From assembly GCF_000617845.2 (NCBI RefSeq), contig NZ_DF820425.1, positions 3,833,725 to 3,897,724 of the forward strand: a DNA stretch of 64,000 nucleotides, given 5' to 3'. The first letter of the stretch is position 1, and each line of letters starts with the position of its first letter. Below are positions 28,053 to 36,397 of the stretch, in pieces. Source of the stretch: Bradyrhizobium sp. DOA9 (GTDB taxonomy: Bacteria > Pseudomonadota > Alphaproteobacteria > Rhizobiales > Xanthobacteraceae). A program made the position numbers and the translations under genes. The notes below the pieces were generated by a model, which saw nothing but the letters and a program-made list of their open reading frames with translations, did no database searches and was not told the DNA's origin.

Positions 28053-29342
28053 ATGAACAGATCATCTCTGTGCACCAAGGTGGCCGCGGTGCTGTGGACC
28101 ATCCTTGCCGCGTCGTCGGTGCAGGCCGACATGGTCGGACACGGCGGCCCAATACGGTCTCTCGCCATTTCGCCTGATGGCGACAGCCTTCTGTCCGGCA
28201 GCTTCGATACGGCCGTCATCCGCTGGTCGCTCAGGACGGATACCGCCGAGCAAGTGCTGCGGTATCATGCCGATGGCGTCAATGCCGTCGTCTTTCTCAA
28301 GGACGGCCGCATGATCACGGCCGGCGCCGATGCGCGCATTGCGGTGTGGGAGGCGGGCCGGCCGGAGCCGGACCGGGTGCTGGAGGGACATGTCGCACCC
28401 ATCGCGGCGCTTGCGGTGTCGCCCAATGGGACGCTTCTCGCATCGGCGTCATGGGACCGGACGGTGCGGCTCTGGTCGCTGTCGGACGGCACCTCCCGCG
28501 TGCTCGAAGGGCATACGCAGAACGTCAACGGCGTCGCTTTCCTCCCCGACGGCCGGCTCGTCAGTGTCGGCTACGATCTTGCACTGCGCATCTGGCGTCT
28601 GCCGGATGGACAGCCCGACATCGTGACGTTGCCGGCGCCGCTGAACGCGGTGACTGTCGCGCCGGACGGCGAGATCGTCACAGGCGCCGTCGATGGCAGG
28701 CTGCGCATGCTGACACCGGACGGCAAGGTCAGCGGCGAGGTCGAGGCCAGTCCGACACCGGTGGTGGCCTTGGCCATGTCGGCGGACGGTGCGCTGATCG
28801 CTGCGGCCGGGATCGGCGGCTCCGTGGCGATCATCGAGCGCAAGTCGCGCATCCTGCTGCGCAGCCTGGTTGGTCCCGGGCTGCCGGTGTGGGCGGTCGC
28901 CTTCCTTGCCGATCGCGAGACACTGATGACGGGTGGTGCGGACGGCAGGATCAGGCGCTGGAATGCGCGCACCGGCAATCCCATCGGTTCAAGCCTGATC
29001 GGCACACCGGCCGATCCGCTTGCGGCCTACGCCGGCGATCATGGCGCCGACGTGTTTCGGGCGTGCGTTGCCTGCCACACGCTCTCGGACAAGGAGGTGC
29101 AGCGTGCGGGTCCCACACTTGCGGGACTCTACGGCCGCAAGATCGCCTCGCTGCCGGGATATCGCTTCTCCGATGCGCTGAAGGCGATGGACATCGTCTG
29201 GACGCCGGAAACCGTCGCAAGATTGTTCGAGATCGGGCCGAATGCCTACACCCCCGGCACGAAGATGCCGGAGCAGCGCATCGGCTCGGCCGAGGACCGG
29301 CGCGCGCTCACCGAGTTTCTGGGCCGCGCGACCTCGCGCTGA
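28053..29342 (+). CDS. Periplasmic WD40-repeat protein fused to cytochrome c
   Basis: This 429-residue exported protein has a signal peptide (residues 1-25, ending SSVQA), a seven-bladed WD40 propeller at about residues 27-310 with repeated GH-(x)n-WD/W units such as LEGHVAPIAALAVSPNG, and a C-terminal class I cytochrome c. The haem-binding CVACH is at residues 338-342, and the distal methionine is probably Met405 in GTKMPEQ. This layout suggests a periplasmic electron-transfer protein with a protein- or ligand-binding scaffold. Redox partners are not evident nearby. The ATG at 28053 follows CCAGGA. Confidence 0.82.
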   Translation: MNRSSLCTKVAAVLWTILAASSVQADMVGHGGPIRSLAISPDGDSLLSGSFDTAVIRWSLRTDTAEQVLRYHADGVNAVVFLKDGRMITAGADARIAVWEAGRPEPDRVLEGHVAPIAALAVSPNGTLLASASWDRTVRLWSLSDGTSRVLEGHTQNVNGVAFLPDGRLVSVGYDLALRIWRLPDGQPDIVTLPAPLNAVTVAPDGEIVTGAVDGRLRMLTPDGKVSGEVEASPTPVVALAMSADGALIAAAGIGGSVAIIERKSRILLRSLVGPGLPVWAVAFLADRETLMTGGADGRIRRWNARTGNPIGSSLIGTPADPLAAYAGDHGADVFRACVACHTLSDKEVQRAGPTLAGLYGRKIASLPGYRFSDALKAMDIVWTPETVARLFEIGPNAYTPGTKMPEQRIGSAEDRRALTEFLGRATSR

Positions 29343-29349
29343 AATTCGC

Positions 29350-29649
29350 TCAGATCGAGTCCCAATTATCCATCGGGAAATCCCTCATTTCGGGATGCTC
29401 CTTGAGGATCTGAATGACGTCGATCGTGGGGTGCTCCTTGAGCGCTTCCGCCACGCAATGGTTGACGTATTTCCGGCGCGACAGCCACGCGATCTTCTTG
29501 CCCTTGGCTTCGGCCTTGCAGGCGACGATCGCCTGCTTCACCGCCGTTTTCTGCGCCTTGGTCATAGGAGGCGCGGCAGCTTCGGCCGCTCCGCCGGCGA
29601 CGGCGAAGAAGATCATGGACGTCGACAGAGCTGTGATCAAACGAGACAT
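29350..29649 (-). CDS. Small exported protein, PsiF-like repeat
   Basis: This 99-residue protein has a signal peptide (cleavage near residue 25, EAAAPP). The mature region contains a PsiF-like cysteine-spaced motif, ACKAEAKGKKIAWLSRRKYV followed by NHCVAEAL, and an acidic C-terminal tail. The role of PsiF proteins is unclear. It converges with the WD40-cytochrome gene and lies 53 bases downstream of the polyferredoxin gene on the same strand, so it may be read as its distal partner. Confidence 0.62.
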   Translation of the reverse strand: MSRLITALSTSMIFFAVAGGAAEAAAPPMTKAQKTAVKQAIVACKAEAKGKKIAWLSRRKYVNHCVAEALKEHPTIDVIQILKEHPEMRDFPMDNWDSI

Positions 29650-29702
29650 GGTGATGCTTCCCTGGTTTTCCGACCCCTTTAGAAGATGCCTGTTCGCCTT
29701 GC

Positions 29703-31721
29703 TTAGTCCTTGCCGTTGCGTTCGCGGAGATAATCATCCGTCGTTCGCGGCGGCGTGCGTTCCGGAACGCCCTTGAACGGATCGAATTGCTGTTCGCTCA
29801 TGACCACGACGCGGCAGTCTGCGCACATCCTGAGCGCCTCGATCCGCTTGTCGCCGGCCGGGTACATCCAGTGCCGGCCTTCGAGCTTGGCCGCAATGCG
29901 GTCGATCGTGCTTTTGACGCCGAAGGGCGTGCCGCAGCGGACGCAGAGTGCGGGCTCCTCTTCCTTGATCACAGCGGCGGGCGCGCGCGCGGCGCGGAAA
30001 TCGATCTGCGGCTTGAGGCTGATGACCTTTTCCGGACAGGTGCTCTGGCAAAGGCCGCACTGCACGCAGGCGTCCTCGATGAATTTCAGCACCGGTCGCT
30101 CGGGGTCGTCGCGCAGCGCGCCGGTCGGGCAGGCCGAGACGCAGGAGAGGCACAGCGTGCAGCCCTCGGTGTCGACGCTGATGGCGCCGATCGGCGCACC
30201 TTGCGGCAGCGCGATGACGTCGACCGGCTGCGGCGCCAGCCGGTGCAACTCGCCCAGGGCGAACCGCAAGAGATCGCGCCGCTTGCCGACGGTCTTGAAG
30301 GTTGCCGGCGTCGCGACAGCAGTGAGCGCGCCGATATCAGTCAAATGCTGGCCGAGCGCGTCAGGATCATCGGTCTCGATGCTGGCGAGGCGACGGCCCG
30401 CAAATCCAAGGCCGCCGAGGATCGCCTCGCTCATCGCGATCGTCTGCGTCAATCCTGTTACGTCGTGGCGCGGCTTGCCACGGAGCAGGAAGCGCACGGC
30501 GGAGACGCCGTAGGCGAAGGCGCCGACGATGGCCTCCAGCCCCACCTGCGTGAGCTCGTTGACGGCAAAGGGAAGCACGTTCGCCGGCAGGCCATCGCCA
30601 TGCCGCGCGAGGGCGTCGATCAGCGGCGTACCGTGCGGGCTGTCATGAAAGAGCAGCACCGCATTTGCGCCGCCGGCCTCGCGATAGGCGAGCAGCATGG
30701 CGCGAAGTCGCTGGAGCTGCGTATCGGCGGGCGGCAGCGTGTAGGAGACCGCGCCGGTCGGGCAGGCCGCCGCGCATTGGCCGCAGCCCGCGCAGATGTT
30801 CGGATCGATTGCGACGTGGTCGCCGACCGGCGTGATCGCCCCGGTCGGGCAAAGATCGAGACAGCGATGGCAGCCCGTGCGCTTCGAGCGCGAATGGGCG
30901 CAAAGCGAGGGCGCGACCTCGACATATCTGGGCTTGTCGAAGCTGCCGACGAGATCGCGCGCGGCCAGCACGGCGCGCAGCACCGCGGCGGGATCTTTCG
31001 CATCGGCGCGGAGATAGCCGTCGCGCAGGTCATGAGCAGGAAACAGCGGCGGGCCGCCGGAAAGATCGAGCACGATATCGCAGCGCGAGGTCACCCCGCT
31101 TCGCGGCGGGTCGAGCACGAAGCGATCGCGCGAGGAGGGGCGGGGAGGCGCATAATCGTCGATTGCAAGCTCGAACGCGCCGAGATGTCCCTTCGCGGAG
31201 CGGATCGTGCCCTTCACGATCGGGAACAATGTTGCCGCCGGCGGCACCGTGTCGTCGAGCTGCTTCAGCATCACCGTGACGTCGAGGTGATCGGCAAGCA
31301 GGCGGCCGGCCTCGATCGCGGCCTCATCGCGTCCGTAGATCAGGATGACGCCCTCGCTCGACAAGGTGACGAGCGGATAGTCCGGGGCCGGGATAGCGGC
31401 GGATGCGAGCAGGGCGGCCATTTTTGGACCCGCTCGCGCGCCGTCGCGGGACCAGCCGGCCGTTTCGCGGATATTGACGAAGCTGATCGCCTCACGCCGC
31501 TCGCCGGCCTCGTCCGAAAACTGCGCGGCCTGCTGCGTGCAGGCGACCGTCAACACGCCCTCCGTCGCGGCCATCTTGCGGAAATGATCGAGCTCCGCCC
31601 CGCAGAGGTGGCGAAAGCTCCTGACCTCGCTGCTCGGGCATCCGCGCCGGATCGCAGCCACGTCGAGGGGCATCGTGTCTTCGCACGAGCAGATCAGGAC
31701 GGTCTTCGACGGCTGCTCCAG
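29703..31721 (-). CDS. Formate dehydrogenase-associated polyferredoxin (4Fe-4S protein)
   Basis: This protein has four ferredoxin motifs, CHRCLDLCPTGA, CAGCGQCAAACPTGA, CTLCLSCVSACPTGA and CVQCGLCQSTCPEKV, and a final pair of CxxC sites (CVRC and CADC) that may bind zinc or iron. It is a cytosolic electron-transfer protein of the alphaproteobacterial formate dehydrogenase locus. The first ATG is at 31673 (656 residues). The frame stays open upstream and encodes a family-like strand (TVLICSCED), with GGAGGG 7-12 bases before a CTG at 31721, so I extend the gene to that CTG (672 residues). It is divergent from the accessory operon. Confidence 0.8.
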   Translation of the reverse strand: MEQPSKTVLICSCEDTMPLDVAAIRRGCPSSEVRSFRHLCGAELDHFRKMAATEGVLTVACTQQAAQFSDEAGERREAISFVNIRETAGWSRDGARAGPKMAALLASAAIPAPDYPLVTLSSEGVILIYGRDEAAIEAGRLLADHLDVTVMLKQLDDTVPPAATLFPIVKGTIRSAKGHLGAFELAIDDYAPPRPSSRDRFVLDPPRSGVTSRCDIVLDLSGGPPLFPAHDLRDGYLRADAKDPAAVLRAVLAARDLVGSFDKPRYVEVAPSLCAHSRSKRTGCHRCLDLCPTGAITPVGDHVAIDPNICAGCGQCAAACPTGAVSYTLPPADTQLQRLRAMLLAYREAGGANAVLLFHDSPHGTPLIDALARHGDGLPANVLPFAVNELTQVGLEAIVGAFAYGVSAVRFLLRGKPRHDVTGLTQTIAMSEAILGGLGFAGRRLASIETDDPDALGQHLTDIGALTAVATPATFKTVGKRRDLLRFALGELHRLAPQPVDVIALPQGAPIGAISVDTEGCTLCLSCVSACPTGALRDDPERPVLKFIEDACVQCGLCQSTCPEKVISLKPQIDFRAARAPAAVIKEEEPALCVRCGTPFGVKSTIDRIAAKLEGRHWMYPAGDKRIEALRMCADCRVVVMSEQQFDPFKGVPERTPPRTTDDYLRERNGKD

Positions 31722-31808
31722 GTTAAACCCTCCGCCATTCGGACCGACGACGGACTCGCGCCGGCCGTTCGCCTCGTATAGACATTATCCATTGGGAAGA
31801 AAAGGAAA

Positions 31809-32576
31809 GTGGAGGACGGTCTGCCGTCGATCCCAGTGAGCCATGTTTCCGCGGCGGAACCGATCCACCTGCCGCCGCCCTTCACATTGGTGCGATTGCG
31901 CGAGAGCGGCGACGCTTTTGCCCATGCATGCCGCATCGCACCGGAGAGCGGCGCCGGAACGCTCGTCTATGTCGGCCGCTTCGACCTCGCCGAGTTCGCC
32001 GTGGTGCTCGAGCCGGCCGAACCGTTGCGCAGTGCGCGGCGCGCGTTCTACGCAGGCATGGTCGCGCTGACCGACGCGCTTCGCGCCTACGCGCCGCCGA
32101 GCAAGCCGATCACGATCGGCTGGCCGGATGCGGTCAGGATCGACGGGGGACTGGTCGGCGGCGGACGGTTGGGCTGGCTGTCCGGAGCGGACGAGGACGC
32201 GCCGCCGCCCTGGCTGGTGTTCGGCGCCATGATACGGACGGTTGCCATGAACGATGACGATCCAGGCGTCCACCCGCTGGCCTCGGCGCTCGACCAGGAA
32301 GGCTTTGGCGAAGCGGGCGCGGCGCAGATCACGGAGAGCTTCGCCCGGCACCTGATGCTGGCGCTGGACGGCTGGCGGGTCGACGGCTTTGACAGTGTCG
32401 CGCGCGACTATCTCACGCGGATGCCGCGTGAAAGGCAGACGGTGCAGCGCATCGACGATGGCGGCGACCTGCTGACGCGCCGCATCGGGACGGATATGAC
32501 CGAACGAAGCGACCTCGTCCGGGCGCTCGCTTCGCCGTCCTGGCTCGATCCGGCCCTCGGAGGACCGCGCCTGTGA
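31809..32576 (+). CDS. Biotin/lipoate-protein ligase-like protein of the FDH locus
   Basis: This 255-residue protein resembles the BPL_LplA_LipB_2 family, with a core around residues 25-165 (WPD at 105-107 in place of the ligase WPND). It contains a single lysine (Lys99) in the whole protein, and the position of the catalytic lysine after WPND is occupied by glycine or leucine, so ligase chemistry is doubtful. The GTG start at 31809 follows AAAGGAAA. It is the first of five genes linked by 4-base overlaps that lead to the formate dehydrogenase genes. Its actual role is unknown. Confidence 0.72.
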   Translation: MEDGLPSIPVSHVSAAEPIHLPPPFTLVRLRESGDAFAHACRIAPESGAGTLVYVGRFDLAEFAVVLEPAEPLRSARRAFYAGMVALTDALRAYAPPSKPITIGWPDAVRIDGGLVGGGRLGWLSGADEDAPPPWLVFGAMIRTVAMNDDDPGVHPLASALDQEGFGEAGAAQITESFARHLMLALDGWRVDGFDSVARDYLTRMPRERQTVQRIDDGGDLLTRRIGTDMTERSDLVRALASPSWLDPALGGPRL

Positions 32577-33112
32577 AGCTCCTGCGCACCATCGCGCTCG
32601 ATCCCTCCGACACCTTCGTGTTCGACGTGGCGGCGGAGCCGGGCGAATGGGCCGTCTCCGGCGCCTTCCGCTTCTGGGATTGCGACGGCGGGAAGCTCGA
32701 GGGCAAGGCCCGCGCGGCGTTTCGCGGCGGTTTCCTCGGGGTGCAATCCTGGGGCTGGTCGACGCTGGCGCAGATCGTTCCGGCGACGGCAGACGATTAT
32801 CATGGCCTGGTCGATCTGCTGGCGAGGCAATTGGTCGACCGTTTCGGTGCGCCGGACATGGCGGCGGCGAAAACGGCCGCGGAAGAGGAGGTCGCTTTCG
32901 CGCAATCGCTCTGCAGCCATCCCATCAGCTCGCTGATTGCAGTGCACCGCACGTCGAGCGACGGTGAGGTTCGCGAGTCGTTCCGCCGGCTGCAACTCCG
33001 GGAGGGGCAAGGACACAGCAAGGCGTTCTCGTTCATGGAGATGGAGGACGACGTGCAGCCGGACGGCGATCTCAGGCTTGCGGATCTGCGCCGGGAGCCG
33101 ACCGTCAGATGA
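32573..33112 (+). CDS. DUF6505-like protein of the formate dehydrogenase locus
   Basis: This 179-residue protein has a beta-rich N-terminal half (FVFDVAAEPGEWAVSGAFRFWD and FLGVQSWGWSTLAQIVPA) and a helical C-terminal half. I recognise it as the uncharacterised family that accompanies alphaproteobacterial formate dehydrogenases (DUF6505, from memory). It has no signal peptide or known catalytic motif. The GTG start overlaps the stop of the ligase-like gene by 4 bases and its stop overlaps the next start by 4 bases, so it is translated in fixed ratio with its neighbours. Confidence 0.68.
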   Translation: MKLLRTIALDPSDTFVFDVAAEPGEWAVSGAFRFWDCDGGKLEGKARAAFRGGFLGVQSWGWSTLAQIVPATADDYHGLVDLLARQLVDRFGAPDMAAAKTAAEEEVAFAQSLCSHPISSLIAVHRTSSDGEVRESFRRLQLREGQGHSKAFSFMEMEDDVQPDGDLRLADLRREPTVR

Positions 33113-34116
33113 ACGATTTCTGGATCGCCTGTGGTCACCACCTGCTCGATCGCGACGAGGGCGGCGGGCTGCGTGTCACCGACGAGTTTCTCAAAGCCTA
33201 TTTTGCCCGCCCCGAGCTGATGCCGCCGGACGAGGCATGCCCGGTCGAACGCCGGCTGCACCGCGATTTGCTCGCCGACCCGCGCCAGGTGGTCAGCGCC
33301 GGCGAGATCGCCGCGATCCTCGATCCAGATGCCCGGGAGAATTGGCAGTTCGTGCTGGCGTTTCGCGATCTTCTGCTGCGGCATCCGACGCTCGAAGCCG
33401 CTTATCTCGCCTGGCTGCGCTCGGGGGCGAACGATCTGCCGCCGCTGTTCGTCAACCAGCTCGTGCACGTCATCCTGCGCAACGCGCTCGATGGCTGCGA
33501 CGACCCGTTCGTGCTGCGCGCGGCCGAACTGTTCTTCCGGACCCAGCGCATCCTGCCGCATGAGCAGGCGCTGTTGCTCGGAGACGAGGAGGTCGTCGGC
33601 GGCCGGAGCCCGACCCCGGTGCTTTCGCTGATGTCGATGCTCGGCGCCACCACCGATGCGGTGGTGGAGGTGTTGAGCGAGGACAATGCCGGGGCCTATT
33701 GGCACCGCAGCGACCAGTTCGACATGGCCCTCGACCTGACCGCGGACGGCCGCGGACCTGTAGCGCTGGCGCAGGCGATGACGCGCTGGATCTCCCATCT
33801 GCTCGGCATCGACGTCGTGATCGAGCCGCTACGGGCGCTGCGCGAGGCAAAGCTCACCTGGTATGTCGGGCTCGATGCCGATGCCACGAGGCTCGGTGAT
33901 CGTCTGTGGCACGGCGAAGAGCTCGGCGAGCGCGACGCCGCTCGTGTGCTCGCGCTGTTCCGCCTGACGTTTGCGGATTCCACCCGTGCCCTCGACGATG
34001 TCGGGGATGAGCCGGTCTACCTGATCCTGTCGATGACGGCGGATCAGAAGCTCCGGATGAAGCCGCAGAATCTGCTGACGGGGCTGCCGGTGAAGCACCT
34101 GGAGATGGCGACATGA
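33109..34116 (+). CDS. DUF6352-like protein of the formate dehydrogenase locus
   Basis: This 335-residue soluble protein starts MNDFWIACGHHLLDRDEGG, with a paired histidine near residues 10-11 that is striking for a metal or cofactor site, and continues as a helical protein (ARENWQFVLAFRDLLLRHP). I recognise the family only as a formate dehydrogenase neighbour (DUF6352, from memory). It overlaps both adjacent genes by 4 bases. A role in cofactor insertion or assembly would fit its context, but nothing in the sequence proves it. Confidence 0.68.
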   Translation: MNDFWIACGHHLLDRDEGGGLRVTDEFLKAYFARPELMPPDEACPVERRLHRDLLADPRQVVSAGEIAAILDPDARENWQFVLAFRDLLLRHPTLEAAYLAWLRSGANDLPPLFVNQLVHVILRNALDGCDDPFVLRAAELFFRTQRILPHEQALLLGDEEVVGGRSPTPVLSLMSMLGATTDAVVEVLSEDNAGAYWHRSDQFDMALDLTADGRGPVALAQAMTRWISHLLGIDVVIEPLRALREAKLTWYVGLDADATRLGDRLWHGEELGERDAARVLALFRLTFADSTRALDDVGDEPVYLILSMTADQKLRMKPQNLLTGLPVKHLEMAT

Positions 34117-34628
34117 GCCCTGCGGCATTGCCATCGCTCTCGATTGCCGTCGGCGTCGTCGTCGAGCGGCGCAAGGCCAATTCGCCTTGGGTCGATTTCG
34201 TCTGGCGCGGGATTGCCGTCCTGCCGGACGAGCCGTCGACGCAATCCTGGACCGTGCTTCGCGAGCAGGACGGCACGACCCTGTTCTATGCCGGAAGCGC
34301 GTCCGTCGATCTCTATCCCTCGGAGACGGCGCGCTATCGCGACAATCTCGCCTCGGGAAGTCCGAGCGTCTGGATCGTGCTGTCGCCCTCGGATGGCGCC
34401 TGGCCCTATGCCATCGCCGCGGTGACCGCCGACCCCGCCGAGGGCGAAGGCTTCACCGAGGCAGCCGACAACCTCGTCGAGGCCGTGCCGATGCCGGAGG
34501 TGCTGCGCGAGGCGATTGAAAGCTTCATCGCCGAGCACCATGTCGAGCGGGAATTCGTCAAGCGCAAGCGGCGCCGTGCCGACCCGGAGGCGCTGGCGCG
34601 GCGCGAACATGAAGGCGGACAGGAATGA
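34113..34628 (+). CDS. DUF3305 domain protein
   Basis: This 171-residue protein matches the DUF3305 pattern: an early SIAVGVVVERRKANSPWVDFVWR strand block, a central FYAGSASVDLYPSETARYRDNL, and a basic helical tail (FVKRKRRRADPEAL) starting after the EHHVE segment. It has no export signal. DUF3305 and DUF3306 genes are nearly always found together beside formate dehydrogenase genes. It overlaps both neighbouring genes by 4 bases. The function is unknown. Confidence 0.78.
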   Translation: MSPAALPSLSIAVGVVVERRKANSPWVDFVWRGIAVLPDEPSTQSWTVLREQDGTTLFYAGSASVDLYPSETARYRDNLASGSPSVWIVLSPSDGAWPYAIAAVTADPAEGEGFTEAADNLVEAVPMPEVLREAIESFIAEHHVEREFVKRKRRRADPEALARREHEGGQE

Positions 34629-35236
34629 GTGAGGAGGAATTCCTTGCACGTTGGTCCCGCCGCAAGCGCGAATCGCAAGCGGAGCCGGCAAAGCCTGCCC
34701 CGGCACAGCCGACGGCGCCGTCCGAGACCAAAGAGGACGAGACTGAGCTCGATCTGTCGGGCCTGCCGTCGATCGACGAGATCAATGCTGCCACCGACAT
34801 CACAGCATTTCTCGCCAAGGGGATTCCTCGCGACTTGAGCCGTGCGGCTCTTCGCCGCGCTTGGGCGACCGATCCCGCGATTCGCGACTTCGTCGGGCTT
34901 GCGGAGAATGCATGGGACTTCAACGATCCGACGGCAATGCCGGGCTTTGGCCCGCTGGATTGCTCCTCGGACGAACTGGCAGCACTGGTCGATCGCATTG
35001 TCGGCGGCGTGCGGGAGGCGGCCCAGTCTCTCGCCGAGGCATCGATCGAACCAGCGAATTCCTCGGCAGAATTGCAGCGAGCCGATGGGCCGGTGACCGC
35101 CAATATGGTCGAGGCGCCGGATGAGACGGAGCGCCAGGCAATGGCTGCCGCGGTGCAACCGGCAGTGGGTGAAAGATCTGCGAATTCTGCGGAGCCGGTC
35201 AGGTTCCGTACGCACGGTGGTGCTCTGCCGCGCTGA
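34625..35236 (+). CDS. DUF3306 domain protein
   Basis: This 203-residue protein starts MSEEEFLARWSRRKRES, the characteristic DUF3306 opening, followed by a low-complexity proline/alanine linker, the conserved LPSIDEINAATDITAFLAKG and LSRAALRRAWATDPAIRDF, then AENAWDFNDP. The remaining tail is polar. It is the last gene of the five-gene overlapping run. A separate promoter region of 128 bases precedes the HTH-TorD gene. Its function is unknown. Confidence 0.78.
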   Translation: MSEEEFLARWSRRKRESQAEPAKPAPAQPTAPSETKEDETELDLSGLPSIDEINAATDITAFLAKGIPRDLSRAALRRAWATDPAIRDFVGLAENAWDFNDPTAMPGFGPLDCSSDELAALVDRIVGGVREAAQSLAEASIEPANSSAELQRADGPVTANMVEAPDETERQAMAAAVQPAVGERSANSAEPVRFRTHGGALPR

Positions 35237-35311
35237 CCACGACCAAAGGCTATAGGGACAGGCTATGGCAGGCGATTGACCGTTGCCGGAACCCGGTTTA
35301 CGCTACCTACT

Positions 35312-35327
35312 GCTTTGTAACAAAAGC
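35312..35327. promoter_or_regulatory. Candidate operator ahead of the HTH-TorD gene
   Basis: TTTGT-A-ACAAA is a perfect dyad with one central base inside the 16-base GCTTTGTAACAAAAGC at 35312-35327. It lies 37 bases upstream of the GTG start in a 128-base gap. The HTH domain of the downstream protein is a plausible binder; this is inferred from position. Confidence 0.35.
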
Positions 35328-35364
35328 GATAATCAAGCAGACGGGACTTGGATGGGAGGTCCAC

Positions 35365-36144
35365 GTGCGAGATGACGGGCTTGATCGAGCGATCGATGCC
35401 GCAGGCGGCATCGCTCAGCTTGCACGCAAAATAGGCATCAGCCAGCCCTCCGTATCGAATTGGACCCGTGTGCCCGCACAACGGGTGATTGCGGTCGAAA
35501 CGGCGACCGGCGTATCCCGGAACGATCTGCGGCCCGATCTTTACGGCGAGCAAGCCGGCTCCGCCGAGCTCGTCGATCCCATCGACGCGGCGCGTGCGCG
35601 CGAATACGCGCTGCTGGCGGTGCTGCTGTCTGCGCCTCCGTCGAAGCGCCTGCTCGATCAACTCGCCGCGCTCAGCGGTGACGCGACGCCGCTCGGGCGC
35701 GCGCATGCGGCGCTTGCGGAGGCCGCCTCCAGCGCCGTCCCGGCGAAAGTCGAGCGGGAATATTTCGACCTGTTCGTCGGGCTCGGCCGCGGCGAATTGC
35801 TGCCCTATGCCTCCTATTATCTCACGGGCTTTCTCAACGAACGGCCCTTGTCGCGCCTGCGCGGCGACCTGATGACGCTCGGCATCGAGCGTATCGCCAA
35901 CAATTCCGAACCCGAAGATCACGCCGCCATCCTGTGCGAGATCATGTCGGGCCTCGCCGAGGGCCGCTTCGACGCCTCGGCGGAGGCGCAGCGCGCCTTC
36001 TTCGAAAAGCATGTTTCGCCCTGGATGGGGCGGCTGTTCGCCGACATGGAGAACGCGGGGGATGCCCGTTTCTATCGCGCGGTCGGCGCGCTCGGCCGCA
36101 CTTTCATCGAAATCGAGACGGAAGCATTCACATTCGCCAGCTGA
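35365..36144 (+). CDS. HTH-TorD fusion: Cro/YdaS-like DNA-binding domain joined to FDH chaperone
   Basis: This 259-residue protein joins two domains. Residues about 1-60 form a YdaS/Cro-type helix-turn-helix (GGIAQLARKIGISQPSVSNW, then ETATGVSRNDLRPDLY). Residues about 75-259 are a helical TorD/DmsD-type chaperone with EREYFDLFVGLGRGELLPYAS and CEIMSGLAEGRF. TorD proteins bind Tat-exported molybdoenzymes until cofactor is loaded, and the FDH alpha subunit encoded nearby is the evident client. The GTG start at 35365 is supported by GGGAGG 6-11 bases upstream. The fusion could link client status to transcription. Confidence 0.83.
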   Translation: MRDDGLDRAIDAAGGIAQLARKIGISQPSVSNWTRVPAQRVIAVETATGVSRNDLRPDLYGEQAGSAELVDPIDAARAREYALLAVLLSAPPSKRLLDQLAALSGDATPLGRAHAALAEAASSAVPAKVEREYFDLFVGLGRGELLPYASYYLTGFLNERPLSRLRGDLMTLGIERIANNSEPEDHAAILCEIMSGLAEGRFDASAEAQRAFFEKHVSPWMGRLFADMENAGDARFYRAVGALGRTFIEIETEAFTFAS

Positions 36145-36173
36145 CCGAGGCGCCTCGGTCCGGGAGAGATGCG

Positions 36174-36383
36174 ATGAGTAACGAGACGAAAGCAAAGGTC
36201 GGACGCCGCGATTTCCTGCGCAAGGTCGGCTTGGGCACGGCCGGCGTCGGCGCGACGCTTGCGACGCCGTTGGTCGGGGCCGCCCAGGCCGACAGCGAGA
36301 CCAACGATGAGAAGCGCAAGGCGCGCTACAAGGAATCCGATCACGTCAAGACGTTCTACCGCGTCAACCGTTATCCGGCCTGA
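36174..36383 (+). CDS. Small Tat-signal protein of the FDH operon
   Basis: This 69-residue protein has a twin-arginine signal (GRRDFLRKVGLGTAGVGATL) at about residues 10-29 and a short mature part rich in charged residues ending in VNRYPA. It belongs to the small formate dehydrogenase-region Tat family (TIGR02811, from memory). The ATG at 36174 is preceded by GGGAGAG. Its product may pair with the alpha subunit during export or act as a small structural subunit. It lies 14 bases before the alpha gene. Confidence 0.8.
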   Translation: MSNETKAKVGRRDFLRKVGLGTAGVGATLATPLVGAAQADSETNDEKRKARYKESDHVKTFYRVNRYPA

Positions 36384-36397
36384 CAGGGAGGCTGCCC

